From NCBI GenBank assembly GCA_905196835.1, contig CAJJWN010000004.1:58516-122515 (forward strand): a stretch of DNA of 64,000 bases. The letters are read 5' to 3'. Origin of the DNA: an uncultured Prevotella sp. Its GTDB lineage: Bacteria > Bacteroidota > Bacteroidia > Bacteroidales > Bacteroidaceae. The notes under the pieces are model-generated. The model did not search any database. It saw only the letters and a program-made list of their open reading frames with translations, and had not been told where the DNA came from. Of the stretch, positions 35,466 to 44,855 are shown piece by piece. Both the position numbers and the translations under genes were made by a program. The number at the start of each line of letters is the position of its first letter. The stretch's first letter is position 1.

Positions 35466-36686
35466 TTAATTTGGTGCTTTACGGTAGCAGAAATATGCCA
35501 CGATTGTGAAAATTATATTAGGAATCCATGCTGCCAGCATTGGCGGCGTATCTGCATTGATTGCGAATGTTGACGACACCGTCTGCAACATGATGTATGT
35601 AAAACTTAATGCAAGTCCGATACCGAGATACAGACCCATTCCTCCTTTGCGTTTCCTTGAAGATAATGCAAGTCCGATTGTAGTCAGGATGAATGATGCG
35701 AAGGAAGTAGCTATGCGCTTGTGGAACTCAACTTCATACTGTACCACATTGCCCGACCCACGGTCTATCTGTTTGCTTATGTAATCACGGAGTTGCGGAC
35801 TGGTGAACGTCTCTTGTTGGCCTTTAGAGAATACAAGGTCTGCCGGCTCCATCATAATAGTAGTGTCTTTGACTGAGCCGCTGGTGATAGTTTCGCGCAT
35901 ACCTTTGAGTTGTCTTATGCGCCAGTTGCGTGCCTTCCAGTGATATTTTGAGTCAGAAATGGTGTCGTATTGTATTTCTGATGCGGTCATGTGGCTCACC
36001 AGTTTTTTGTCCTCGAATTTGTCGAGACAGAAGCCATAGCCTTTTTTCAGGTTGTTGTCATAATGCTGAATGTATGCTATTACGCCTTTTCCTACTTGTA
36101 GTTGCACGTTTTCGGCCGACGTGTTTTTCTTTTTGTTTTTGTATATCGTCTCAAAATTCTGCCTTATTATTGTGCCTTTGGGTATGACGTATGCGCCAAG
36201 AAAGAATGTCATGACAGAAATCAACGCTGCTGAAATCATATAAGGACGCATAAGCCTCTTGAAGCTTACACCGGCGGCAAGCATTGATATTATCTCTGAA
36301 TTTCCTGCAAGTTTCGATGTGAAGAATATTACGGCAATGAAGACGAACAACGGACTGAACAGGTTGGCGAAGTAAGGCACGAAGTTCATGTAATAGTCTA
36401 CCACGATAGCCCTTAATGGTGCGTGGTATTGAGTGAACTTTGCAAGGTTCTCGTTTATGTCGAAAACTATTGAAATGGAGATAATCAGCGCAATTGAGTA
36501 GAAATAAGTGCCGATGAATTTCTTGATTATGTACCAGTCCAACACTTTCAGATATCTGGACGGGTTTAGGAAACCCAGCTTCTTTCCAAGCCATGCGAAC
36601 GATATGAAAAGCCAATTGAGATGGCTTTTCGTCCACCTCGTACACTTCAATATCCTTCTGAATTTCCTGATATTCTTAGTCTTCAT
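35466..36686 (-). CDS. LptF/LptG family lipopolysaccharide export permease
   Basis: A 406-residue inner-membrane subunit of the ABC machine that extracts LPS for delivery to the outer membrane. Layout: two hydrophobic segments in the N-terminal part (about residues 52-75 and 98-125), a third near 150-165, a periplasmic jellyroll domain in the middle, and three near the C-terminus (SFASFILTTIGLALSSRKRK, then MGLYLGIGLALSFTYIML, then IIFTIVAYFCYRKA). It starts with a basic, aromatic N-terminus. Nine bases separate it from tgt. Which of LptF or LptG it is cannot be said. Confidence 0.85.
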   Translation of the reverse strand: MKTKNIRKFRRILKCTRWTKSHLNWLFISFAWLGKKLGFLNPSRYLKVLDWYIIKKFIGTYFYSIALIISISIVFDINENLAKFTQYHAPLRAIVVDYYMNFVPYFANLFSPLFVFIAVIFFTSKLAGNSEIISMLAAGVSFKRLMRPYMISAALISVMTFFLGAYVIPKGTIIRQNFETIYKNKKKNTSAENVQLQVGKGVIAYIQHYDNNLKKGYGFCLDKFEDKKLVSHMTASEIQYDTISDSKYHWKARNWRIRQLKGMRETITSGSVKDTTIMMEPADLVFSKGQQETFTSPQLRDYISKQIDRGSGNVVQYEVEFHKRIATSFASFILTTIGLALSSRKRKGGMGLYLGIGLALSFTYIMLQTVSSTFAINADTPPMLAAWIPNIIFTIVAYFCYRKAPN

Positions 36687-36695
36687 GTCATTGTG

Positions 36696-37823
36696 TTAAA
36701 TCCGTTGCCCCAGTTGGTCGATTACTGAAGATTTCCATCTTACGAAGTCGCCTGCCTCTATGTGTCTGCGTGCGTCTTGCACAAGTCGCAGGTAAAAGGC
36801 GAGGTTGTGTATACTCGCTATCTGCATTGCAAGTAACTCTTGCGCCTTGAAAAGATGGTGCAGGTATGCTTTTGAATATGTTTTGTCAACGTTGCAGCCG
36901 TCAGGGTCGATGGGAGAAAAGTCTTTTTCCCACTTCTTGTTGCGCATGTTCATAGTACCGTTGTATGTGAACAGCATTGCGTTACGCCCGTTTCTTGTCG
37001 GCATTACGCAGTCGAACATGTCAACTCCGCGTTCAATGGCCTCCAGGATGTTCTGCGGCGTACCGACTCCCATCAGGTAACGGGGTTTGTCTTTGGGCAG
37101 AATTTCGTTGACTACTTCAATCATTTCATACATCACTTCCGTAGGTTCTCCCACGGCAAGACCGCCGATGGCGTTGCCTTCAGCCCCCTTGTCGGCTACG
37201 AACTTTGCCGCGTCGCGCCTCAAGTCTTTGAAAGTGCAGCCCTGCACGATAGGGAATAGTGCCTGGTCATATCCGTAAAGAGGCTCGGTTTCGTTAAACC
37301 GTTTGATGCAACGGTCGAGCCAGCGTTGTGTGAGCATCAGGCTTTTCTTGGCGTACTGGTAATCACTTTGCCCGGGAGGGCATTCGTCGAAAGCCATGAT
37401 TATGTCCGCACCTATGGTTCTTTCGGTGTCCATCACGTTTTCCGGAGTGAAGAAATGCTTGCTGCCGTCGATGTGCGAACGGAACTCGCAACCTTCTTCC
37501 TTCAACTTCCTGATGCCTGTCAGCGAGAACACTTGGAAGCCACCGCTGTCGGTCAGGATGGGCCTGTCCCAGGTGTTGAACTTGTGCAGTCCTCCGGCGG
37601 CTTTCAGTACGTCAAGCCCCGGGCGCAGGTACAGGTGGTAAGTATTGCCCAATATTATCTGGGCTTTTACCTGTTGGCGCAGTTCGCTGAAATGAACGCC
37701 CTTCACGCTGCCGCATGTGCCTACGGGCATGAATATCGGAGTCTCGATTTGTCCGTGCGCAGTCGTGATTAGTCCCGTGCGTGCGTCGCTGGCGTTGTCT
37801 GTATGTTGTAGTTCGAAAAACAT
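36696..37823 (-). CDS. tgt: tRNA-guanine (queuine) transglycosylase
   Basis: Exchanges guanine 34 for preQ1 in tRNAs with GUN anticodons. The start MFFELQHTDNASDARTG gives 375 residues. Signatures are PIFMPVGTCGSVKG, ILTDSGGFQVFSL (with the catalytic Asp region), FDECPPGQSDYQYAKKS, GGLAVGEP (substrate pocket) and RYLMGVGTP, then DCVMPTRNGRNAMLFT with the nucleophilic Asp. The start lies four bases after the lon stop, suggesting coupled translation. Confidence 0.94.
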   Translation of the reverse strand: MFFELQHTDNASDARTGLITTAHGQIETPIFMPVGTCGSVKGVHFSELRQQVKAQIILGNTYHLYLRPGLDVLKAAGGLHKFNTWDRPILTDSGGFQVFSLTGIRKLKEEGCEFRSHIDGSKHFFTPENVMDTERTIGADIIMAFDECPPGQSDYQYAKKSLMLTQRWLDRCIKRFNETEPLYGYDQALFPIVQGCTFKDLRRDAAKFVADKGAEGNAIGGLAVGEPTEVMYEMIEVVNEILPKDKPRYLMGVGTPQNILEAIERGVDMFDCVMPTRNGRNAMLFTYNGTMNMRNKKWEKDFSPIDPDGCNVDKTYSKAYLHHLFKAQELLAMQIASIHNLAFYLRLVQDARRHIEAGDFVRWKSSVIDQLGQRI

Positions 37824-37827
37824 TCCT

Positions 37828-40275
37828 TTAATCCTCAATGCTGAACGTGACTGGGTTCTTTACTTTCTCGTCCGTAAGGGCGAAATCCCATACCTCCTGT
37901 ATGTTTTCTACATAGTGGAAGTTTACGCCGCTGATGTATTCCTCGGATATTTCCTCTATGTCTTTCCTATTATCTTTGCACATTACTATTTCGGTAATGC
38001 CCGCACGCTTTGCAGCAAGTATTTTCTCTTTGATGCCGCCTACGGGAAGCACCTTGCCGCGCAGCGTTATTTCGCCGGTCATTGCCGTTTTGGCGCGCAC
38101 CTTGCGCTGTGTCAGAGCCGACGCAATCGATGTGGCAATGGTAATGCCGGCTGACGGACCGTCCTTAGGCGTTGCGCCTTCGGGCACGTGGATGTGTATG
38201 TTCCAATGGTCGAAGATGCGGTAGTCAATGCCAAGGGTGTCAGCATGAGCCTTGACATATTCAAGCGCAAGCACGGCCGACTCTTTCATCACGTCGCCTA
38301 GATTGCCTGTAAGCGTAAGCTTCGAGCCCTTGCCCTTGCTAAGGCTTGTCTCGATGAACAGGATTTCTCCGCCTACGCTTGTCCATGCAAGGCCGGTAAC
38401 CACGCCGGCGTACTCGTTGCCTTGGTATATGTCGCGGTAGAAAGGCGGATTGCCAAGCAGCTCTTTTATCTCCTCTGGAGTTATCTTATAGTAAGGCAAT
38501 ACGCCATCTTTCGCTTTTAGGAAAGCCAGCTTCCGCAAAGCCTTGTTAATCTGTTTTTCCAACTGGCGCACGCCGCTTTCGCGCGTGTATTGCTCAATGA
38601 TTTTCTCTATGGTCTGCTTGGTGAACATCAGCTTTTTCTCGTCAGCCAGTCCTGTGTTCTCCTTTTCTTTCGGTATGAGGTGGCGTTTGGCTATCTCTAC
38701 CTTCTCCTCCGTTATGTAGCCGCTCACCTCTATCAGCTCCATGCGGTCGAGTAGTGGGCGCGGAATGGTGTTAAGGTCGTTGGCGGTGGCTATGAAGAGA
38801 ACCTTCGACAGGTCGTAGTCTACGTCAAGGTAGTTGTCGTGGAAAGCGAAGTTCTGCTCCGGGTCAAGCACCTCGAGCAGTGCCGATGCTGGGTCGCCGT
38901 TTATTGTGTTCTGCGTAACCTTGTCGATTTCGTCGAGGATGAACACTGGGTTTGACGAGCCTGCTTTCTGTATGCTCTTTATTATGCGGCCGGGCATTGC
39001 GCCGATGTATGTACGGCGGTGCCCGCGTATTTCAGCCTCGTCGTGTACTCCGCCGAGCGAGATGCGTGCGTATTTGCGCTTCATGGCGGCTGCTATGCTT
39101 TTACCGAGGCTCGTTTTGCCCACTCCCGGAGGACCGTACAGGCACACTATGGGTGACTTCAAGTCCTTTCTAAGGCTCAATACGGCCATGTATTCCAGTA
39201 TGCGCTCCTTTACCTTCTTCATGCCGTAGTGGTCTTTGTCGAGCACCTTCTCGGCACGTTTCAGGTTGAGGTCGTCAGTAGTGTAGCTTTCCCATGGCAG
39301 GTTTACCAGCGTTTGCAGGTAAGTCAGTTGTACGCTGAACTCCGGGCTTTGCGGGTTGAGTATGTCGAGCTTGTCAAGTTCCTTGTTGAATGTGGCCTCG
39401 ATGTCCTCCGGCCACTTCTTCTTCTTGGCCGCTTCCATCAGTTCTTTGCGCTCGGGGTAGCTGTCGCCGCCCGTCAGTTCTTCCTTGATATTCTTTATCT
39501 GCTGTTGCAGGAAGTATTCGCGTTGCTGCTCGTCTATGTCCTCGCGCGTCTTTGTGCGTATGTCATGCTTCAGTTCAAGCAGCTGCATTTCGCGGTGCAA
39601 GATTTTCAACAACTTGAACAGTCGGCTCTTCAGCGAGTTCGTCTTCAGCAGCTTCACCTTTTCCGCAGAGTCAAACGGCAGGCTCGTACATACGAAGTTG
39701 AGCAGTATTATGGCGTTGTTGATGTTCTGGAGGGCAAACTGCGCCTCGTCAGGTATCTCGTCGTTCTTCTTTACATAGTCTATGGTTACGTTGCGCAAGT
39801 CTTCTATGGCAGCCATGAACTCCTTGTCCTTCTCGTCAGGAAATGTCTCCGGCGCAACCTCTACCGTGCCTTTCAGGAAAGGCGCGGTGCTGTTCAGGCC
39901 GGTGAGCTTGCAGCGTCCCATGCCTTGCAGTATTACGGTAACGTTGCCGGTTTGTCCCGGCATTTCGAGCACGCGTATAATCTTTGCGTGCACTCCGTAT
40001 TCGTATAGCTGTTCTTTCTTTACAGGATTGTCCTCTTCCTGGTTCTTCTGACAGAACACGGCAAACGCCTGGTCGGGCGTCTCCTTCAGGTAGTTAATAA
40101 GGCTAAGGCTCGTTGCGCGCCCTATGAGTACGGGCGACACCACGCCCGGAAACAGTACGAGGTTGCGCGTGGCAAGTATCGGCAGTTCGCCGTCTTTGTC
40201 GCCTTCAAACAGTCTTGTTATGTCGCCCTCGTAGTCGGCTATCATTGAAAAAGCGTTGTTCACGTCTCTATTCAT
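37828..40275 (-). CDS. lon: ATP-dependent protease Lon
   Basis: Degrades damaged and regulatory proteins. The start MNRDVNNAFSMIADYEGD gives 815 residues; an ATG 14 codons earlier is possible but lies before the usual family start. Domains: N-terminal substrate-binding LAN domain (about 25-230, LPILATRNLVLFPGVVSPV), coiled-coil linker, AAA+ ATPase (Walker A GPPGVGKTSLGKS, Walker B VFILDEIDKV), and the C-terminal serine-lysine protease with PKDGPSAGITIATSIAS (catalytic Ser) and PVGGIKEKILAAKRAG (catalytic Lys). A -7 element TAACTTTG lies at 40322-40315 on the minus strand. First gene of a four-gene cluster. Confidence 0.95.
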   Translation of the reverse strand: MNRDVNNAFSMIADYEGDITRLFEGDKDGELPILATRNLVLFPGVVSPVLIGRATSLSLINYLKETPDQAFAVFCQKNQEEDNPVKKEQLYEYGVHAKIIRVLEMPGQTGNVTVILQGMGRCKLTGLNSTAPFLKGTVEVAPETFPDEKDKEFMAAIEDLRNVTIDYVKKNDEIPDEAQFALQNINNAIILLNFVCTSLPFDSAEKVKLLKTNSLKSRLFKLLKILHREMQLLELKHDIRTKTREDIDEQQREYFLQQQIKNIKEELTGGDSYPERKELMEAAKKKKWPEDIEATFNKELDKLDILNPQSPEFSVQLTYLQTLVNLPWESYTTDDLNLKRAEKVLDKDHYGMKKVKERILEYMAVLSLRKDLKSPIVCLYGPPGVGKTSLGKSIAAAMKRKYARISLGGVHDEAEIRGHRRTYIGAMPGRIIKSIQKAGSSNPVFILDEIDKVTQNTINGDPASALLEVLDPEQNFAFHDNYLDVDYDLSKVLFIATANDLNTIPRPLLDRMELIEVSGYITEEKVEIAKRHLIPKEKENTGLADEKKLMFTKQTIEKIIEQYTRESGVRQLEKQINKALRKLAFLKAKDGVLPYYKITPEEIKELLGNPPFYRDIYQGNEYAGVVTGLAWTSVGGEILFIETSLSKGKGSKLTLTGNLGDVMKESAVLALEYVKAHADTLGIDYRIFDHWNIHIHVPEGATPKDGPSAGITIATSIASALTQRKVRAKTAMTGEITLRGKVLPVGGIKEKILAAKRAGITEIVMCKDNRKDIEEISEEYISGVNFHYVENIQEVWDFALTDEKVKNPVTFSIED

Positions 40276-40433
40276 AACTTGTTTAATTACTTTCCCAAAG
40301 TACATATTGGGGTGCAAAGTTACTCATTTTAATCGACATAACGCTTCTGCGTGATTATAATTTGCTTTAAATAATGTTGTTCAATTTGTTTTTCTGTCAA
40401 GGCTGAGACAGGTTGAATTGTTTAATTTTTAAT

Positions 40434-41024
40434 TTAGTTGAATCCCTTGATTATTTGTCTTTTAGGCTTATCATGCTTAATGCTTTTTAACCTATTGAAT
40501 CTCTCTCTTAGTTCTCTTTGAGTTGAAAAGAAAAAAGAGAGATAAGCTCGAAGCATATCTTCATAATCCCCGTTTAATTCTTGGAAGTTCAATGCATGTT
40601 TACAGTGAACTCCTATTAGGTTGTTCTCCTTGTCAACCGTGTAAACAGTGGTAATACAATGATATAAATTGTATTCGTTTATCGCTTCTTTTAGAATAGG
40701 AACATCTTTATCATTCAAATCAAGTGTTGTCCACCAATTGCAATATATTCTGACAATAGGGCTACTATCTACATAAATAATGAAATCTTGGTCTTGAAAA
40801 TTGAAGATTATCACATCATACCCGTTTTTCTCGCTTTCTTCAGGATTACAGTTCATCTCCTTTAAAGTTTGGATAATCCTTTCTTTTGTTTCTAATTTGT
40901 TCAGGTTCTCTTTACCCCGAATAATTCTAAGCATGAAGTCAATCAATGGTTTTACAGCCAAGAAGTATAAGGCAGCAAGTCCTCCAAGCCCTAAAACCAA
41001 GATGGCAAAAGTTCCTTCGCTCAT
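40434..41024 (-). CDS. Membrane-anchored hypothetical protein, YbjN-like fold possible
   Basis: A 196-residue protein with one N-terminal membrane helix (FAILVLGLGGLAALYFLAV) and a cytoplasmic domain in which TKERIIQTLKEMNCNPEE, YDVIIFNFQDQDFIIYVDSS, VRIYCNWW and a further helix follow the order of YbjN-type sensory-transduction domains; this is a tentative comparison by eye. It ends in a basic tail. It lies behind three other small membrane-protein genes on the same strand, all between lon and trmN6, and may belong with them. Confidence 0.6.
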   Translation of the reverse strand: MSEGTFAILVLGLGGLAALYFLAVKPLIDFMLRIIRGKENLNKLETKERIIQTLKEMNCNPEESEKNGYDVIIFNFQDQDFIIYVDSSPIVRIYCNWWTTLDLNDKDVPILKEAINEYNLYHCITTVYTVDKENNLIGVHCKHALNFQELNGDYEDMLRAYLSFFFSTQRELRERFNRLKSIKHDKPKRQIIKGFN

Positions 41025-41090
41025 AGCTCATTATTATATTTTAAAGTCATTGAATTTTCGCATATAGCATCACTGTTTGCATACATTTCT

Positions 41091-41369
41091 CTATTGATAG
41101 CCATCCCTTTTCCCACCACCAAAAATCGCACCAATGCATGACATTACGGTAGTCGCCCACCACCATACGTTGTAAGCGTCGGTATAATAGTTTGCTTTGT
41201 ACAGAGCATCGCCAAACCAGCTCCTGATGAGGTTGGGGACAAAGAACAATCCATGCCAAATGCCGGAATACCATGTGTAAGTTTTTTCAGGGTTAATGTC
41301 GCACAGCAGCCATCCGACGAGGCATGATACGGCAATATAGATACATATTCTTGTCAAGCAGCATCCCAT
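41091..41369 (-). CDS. Small membrane protein, 92 residues
   Basis: Function unknown. An N-terminal hydrophobic segment with three Cys (MGCCLTRICIYIAVSCLVGWLL), the aromatic stretch YSGIWHGLFFVPNLIRSWF, and a second hydrophobic segment with Trp triplet (YNVWWWATTVMSCIGAIF). It begins four bases after the DUF6804-like gene. Confidence 0.6.
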   Translation of the reverse strand: MGCCLTRICIYIAVSCLVGWLLCDINPEKTYTWYSGIWHGLFFVPNLIRSWFGDALYKANYYTDAYNVWWWATTVMSCIGAIFGGGKRDGYQ

Positions 41370-41373
41370 AGTC

Positions 41374-41664
41374 TTATTCTTTTTCTTTTTTCGTGAAAGT
41401 TAAAACCAAAAGCAATATCGCAACAGCCACATCAACGATGTTCCATATCGCCCGGCCTAACGCAATCTTTATGAACGGTTGGAAAAGCAATGCCAATGCG
41501 CCGAATGTAACTGCAAGTTCTTTTTTGTTTTCCGCATAATAGTTGAATGCCGTAACTGCAAAAACTACCATTGCTGCCCAACGGACGAGCATATAATACC
41601 CGTATGGCATTGGCGCAAGGCATAAAAGCAGCGTTGCTGCAAGAATAATTTGTAAATATTTCAT
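41374..41664 (-). CDS. DUF6804-like membrane protein
   Basis: A 96-residue protein with three or four hydrophobic helices. The stretch LCLAPMPYGYYMLVRWAAMV followed by FNYYAENKKELAV and FQPFIKIALGR matches my recollection of the DUF6804 family; function unknown. It sits three bases after the J-like membrane protein gene and just before the 92-residue membrane gene. Confidence 0.65.
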   Translation of the reverse strand: MKYLQIILAATLLLCLAPMPYGYYMLVRWAAMVVFAVTAFNYYAENKKELAVTFGALALLFQPFIKIALGRAIWNIVDVAVAILLLVLTFTKKEKE

Positions 41665-41667
41665 GTT

Positions 41668-43344
41668 TTATTTCAAAATTGCAATCAAAAATATAATAAT
41701 ATAAATTAATAATGATAGGAAAACGACATTTATGTTTTTTAATTTAAATAGATGTTTTTGTTCTTTATTAAATCCATTCTTTATTAGTGAAATATCATAT
41801 TCTAACTTTTTGTCAGAAAATTTGTATTCGTTAAAATTTCCAGATTGGATGTATTGGGAAAATTCATAGTCATAGCGAGGACGAAGTATTGTTGAGCTTA
41901 AAATCAAATATGCTTCTTGAATATTTGATTTTGATTTTACTGAATTCATTGATAATGCTTTATAATATGCCAACTCTATTTCTTTTGTTGTGGCATCTTT
42001 GTTTATGTCTAAGATTAAATAATAATCTTTGAAACTTGTGCTATTGTTAGACGTGGTTTTATTGTTAGTTATCCATGAATACAAAATTCTAATTTCACAA
42101 TTCAGAATGAAAATAAGGCATATGGGTATAATATATATAAATACAAATGTACCACCAGGTAACGCCGTTAAATAAAAGGGGTAACCAATGAAAACTACAA
42201 ATAATTTCTTCTCGGAATTAGTGGCTTTCCTTTTATCCATATAAAGTTTAATCCAATGTGGAATTATGTAGTCAAAAGAAAAATCTTGCTTACATTTTGA
42301 ACGCATATATAGCATTAACAAAGATGAGATGATAATGCTCATTATATCATAACCTATATATGTTTCTTCAACATTGGCATAATGCCCGGTGTATAGCAAA
42401 TGCCATTGTATGGTGATAAGTATTGTGCTTATCATCATTATGGCGGAAAGAATGCGGAGCATTATTAATGCAGGCTTATTCTTTATTATATTTTTGGGGA
42501 TGATGTTTGTAATTATAATAATTATAAATGCAATAAATATGAGAAAAAAATATGGTAAATTTACTTTTGCTTCTACCATCCACTTGTATTTTAGCGGACT
42601 GTAAATTGTGAAATTATTGAGAATATCATTTGTAATTTTTGTAGCGTCATTCCATTCTGAACAAGTTTCTAAAAAATAAATTTTTTCTTTTGCATAGAAA
42701 ATGGTTCTAATTGTATCAATACTATGTTTTTTGTCTTTATTTACTTTATAGGAAATTGCTTTAATATTTTTATTTGGATGCTTCCAATAAAAGTTTGGTT
42801 CAAAAATCCAATAATCAAAATTTGATATATGTTGCTTGAAATCTGAAATAAATTTAGATGATTTGAGCTCATCACTATCAAATGATCCATATTTGTTATT
42901 GCTCTCTAATATATATAAAGATGAACTATATTTATAATCATGATATACCGTTTTATAATATGTATATGGCTTTTTCCTTATATAAGACTCATACTTATGG
43001 TTAATGAAGTTATAATAATAGTCTTTGACCGTTCGATATTCTGTACGATATTTTACTGTCTCATAAACATTTGAACCAGCTTTTGTATAATAATATATTA
43101 TATTTGCTTGGGGAATTTCACTTGGAAGGTTGTTTATGATGTTAGTATTTGTATTATTGAAAAAAAGTGAGTTTGGATTAACATATATACCTTCGTTTGT
43201 ATGTAAAATAGTAGGGATGTCTAATTTTTTTACATCCTTCTTTCTCCATTTTGTATTGTTTCCGGTACCGATAAATACGGTGATAAAAAAAGCAATGAAT
43301 AGTGTTATAAAAATATTAGATCTAAAAAAATTTTTTATGTCCAT
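41668..43344 (-). CDS. AT-rich polytopic membrane protein with degenerate J-like domain
   Basis: A 558-residue protein. It has an N-terminal membrane helix (about residues 10-29), an extracytoplasmic Tyr-rich region (to about 265, with YRTEYRTVKDYYYNF), several membrane helices between about 268 and 420, a cytoplasmic J-like region at about 440-500, and a last helix at the C-terminus. The J-like part reads DYYLILDINKDATTKEIELA, then YYKALS, but the HPD tripeptide required to stimulate DnaK is missing (NSV in its place), while the helix pair and YDYE end are kept. Base composition is visibly far more AT-rich than any neighbour, which points to recent acquisition. No known system is recognised; with the three following genes it may form a small membrane island. 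Confidence 0.7.
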   Translation of the reverse strand: MDIKNFFRSNIFITLFIAFFITVFIGTGNNTKWRKKDVKKLDIPTILHTNEGIYVNPNSLFFNNTNTNIINNLPSEIPQANIIYYYTKAGSNVYETVKYRTEYRTVKDYYYNFINHKYESYIRKKPYTYYKTVYHDYKYSSSLYILESNNKYGSFDSDELKSSKFISDFKQHISNFDYWIFEPNFYWKHPNKNIKAISYKVNKDKKHSIDTIRTIFYAKEKIYFLETCSEWNDATKITNDILNNFTIYSPLKYKWMVEAKVNLPYFFLIFIAFIIIIITNIIPKNIIKNKPALIMLRILSAIMMISTILITIQWHLLYTGHYANVEETYIGYDIMSIIISSLLMLYMRSKCKQDFSFDYIIPHWIKLYMDKRKATNSEKKLFVVFIGYPFYLTALPGGTFVFIYIIPICLIFILNCEIRILYSWITNNKTTSNNSTSFKDYYLILDINKDATTKEIELAYYKALSMNSVKSKSNIQEAYLILSSTILRPRYDYEFSQYIQSGNFNEYKFSDKKLEYDISLIKNGFNKEQKHLFKLKNINVVFLSLLIYIIIFLIAILK

Positions 43345-43535
43345 GTCTTTTCTTTATATAATGGTAGATTAAATTGATGTTATATATGCACTTGTTATTT
43401 TATTGTTCCCTCTTTTTTAGTAGCATGAAAGTTGTTCTTAAAAAAAGTACGTGATTTTGATTAGGTTTTCCTTTGTGTTTTTTGGCTCATAATTATTTAG
43501 TAATTAATTGTTTATAGCAGGTATACTGATAAATA
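43345..43535. other. AT-rich spacer before structured RNA
   Basis: About 190 bases, no gene. It should contain the promoter of the plus-strand RNA and of the minus-strand J-like gene, but no full consensus match stands out. Confidence 0.4.
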
Positions 43536-43793
43536 AAGCGTGGGAGTTCTTACTGTTCGCCCGTCCACGCTTCGAGGCCTTCGCATTGCCCGGTATAGTA
43601 GAACGAGCAACGCAGAGACCCCACGCCGGATATGTTTACACCAATATGCTTCACGCCGGAAAGGCGTGAAGGTATGATATGGAGTGAATACATACCACGT
43701 AGGACATCTACTGTTGCCTTGTTCTTGACTATACCTGAAAGTTGCGAAGTTTCGAAGCATCAAGACAAAGCGTTTAGTAAACGCCTTTTTCAT
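43536..43793 (+). ncRNA. Probable structured RNA ending in an intrinsic terminator
   Basis: The plus strand forms several strong helices: an 8-pair stem AAGCGTGG/CCACGCTT (43536-43543, 43565-43572); a 14-base arm pair (43576-43589, 43607-43620); the stem TTCACGCC/GGCGTGAA (43650-43657, 43663-43670) with a GGAAA loop; and a long-range 13-pair helix between GGTATAGTAGAAC (43592-43604) in the second arm's loop and 43721-43735. It ends with GCGTTT/AAACGC and five T (43770-43790), a typical terminator. No protein frame on this strand explains it. Its class is not recognised; a riboswitch, 6S-like RNA or another regulatory RNA are options. The 5' end is uncertain. Confidence 0.6.
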
Positions 43794-44162
43794 ATATAGC
43801 CGCCGTCTGTGCGTTAGGTTTTGCAAACCTCTGCTTGGATAGCGACACGGCAAATATACTGACTTTCGGCAACACTTGCAAGGTTTTGCATGAAAAGTTG
43901 CATGGCGTTCAGCTTTTTGCCGGATATGAAACAGGCAACAGCAGATTTTTATCTCGTATATTATGTGTTGTGATGGTTTTATTCATAATTGTTTGGTTTA
44001 TTTTGTTCGTGTGGCAAAGATATATTATTTGTTTCAACGGTCAAAGCAATAATCTTCCGCAAGCCTTGCGAAACGTAATATTTTGCCGAATGGACGGATT
44101 TCATTATTTTTGCAAGCACAAACGGATTCTTCATTTTTCACTTTTAATTTTTCATTTAGCTT
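43794..44162. other. Intergenic stretch before trmN6
   Basis: About 370 bases with no convincing gene. The one long plus-strand frame (from 43835) runs into trmN6 in another phase and has no conserved look. Confidence 0.45.
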
Positions 44163-44855
44163 ATGTCAAGCGGTTTTACATTCAAGCGTTTCACGGTAAA
44201 CCACGGCAAGTGCGCCATGAAGGTGGGCACTGACGGCGTGCTCTTAGGGGCTTGGGCGCGTGGCGGCCGGCGTGTGTTGGACGTGGGCACGGGCTCGGGG
44301 CTGGTAGCGCTGATGATGGCGCAGAGGTTCGAGGAGGCCGAGGTGACGGCCATCGACATTGAGCCGGGGGCGTGCCTCCAGGCTCGTGAGAATGTTGCGG
44401 CGTCGCCGTTTGCTGGCAGGATAAGCGTTGTTGAGATGGCGTTGCAGTCGTTTCAGGGCGGCGAGTACGATGCAATTGTGTGCAATCCGCCGTTTTACGC
44501 CGGGACGCTTGCGAGCAAAATGGCGGCGAGGACTATGGCGCGCAGTGCGGAGAAGCTGCCTTTTGCCGACTTGTTTCGCCATGTGGCGCGGCTGCTGGCC
44601 GACGATGGCGAGTTTTCTGTAGTCATTCCTTCAGCCTTGCGCGGCGAGTTTGACGCCGAGGCGGCCTTCTCCGGGATGTTTCCATGCCGTGTATGCACGG
44701 TTAAGACCGTGCCACACAAGGCGGCGAGTCGCTGCCTGCTGGCTTACGGCAAGCGTCCAGTTGGTAAGGTGGAGGAGGCGGATGAGTGCCTGAACAATGC
44801 CGACATGACGCGCTCCGAATGGTATGCAGGGCTTACGGGAGAGTTCTATTTGTAA
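44163..44855 (+). CDS. trmN6: tRNA1(Val) adenine-N6-methyltransferase
   Basis: A 230-residue SAM-dependent methyltransferase that modifies adenine 37 of tRNA-Val. The N-terminal FTFKRFTVNHGKCAMKVGTDG, LLGAW, motif I VLDVGTGSGLVALMMAQR (about residues 40-57), an acidic residue in VTAIDIEP, and the adenine-binding NPPFY (about 109-113) are as in TrmN6/YfiC. Start MSSGFTFKRF. Transcribed alone. Confidence 0.88.
   Translation: MSSGFTFKRFTVNHGKCAMKVGTDGVLLGAWARGGRRVLDVGTGSGLVALMMAQRFEEAEVTAIDIEPGACLQARENVAASPFAGRISVVEMALQSFQGGEYDAIVCNPPFYAGTLASKMAARTMARSAEKLPFADLFRHVARLLADDGEFSVVIPSALRGEFDAEAAFSGMFPCRVCTVKTVPHKAASRCLLAYGKRPVGKVEEADECLNNADMTRSEWYAGLTGEFYL

Noticed and set aside
43512..43853. 113-codon minus-strand frame
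   Set aside because: It is the complement of the structured RNA, including its terminator; the stems explain the sequence better than a protein does.
43835..44233. 132-codon plus-strand frame before trmN6
   Set aside because: It overlaps trmN6 in another phase, has a long disordered start and no supporting context.
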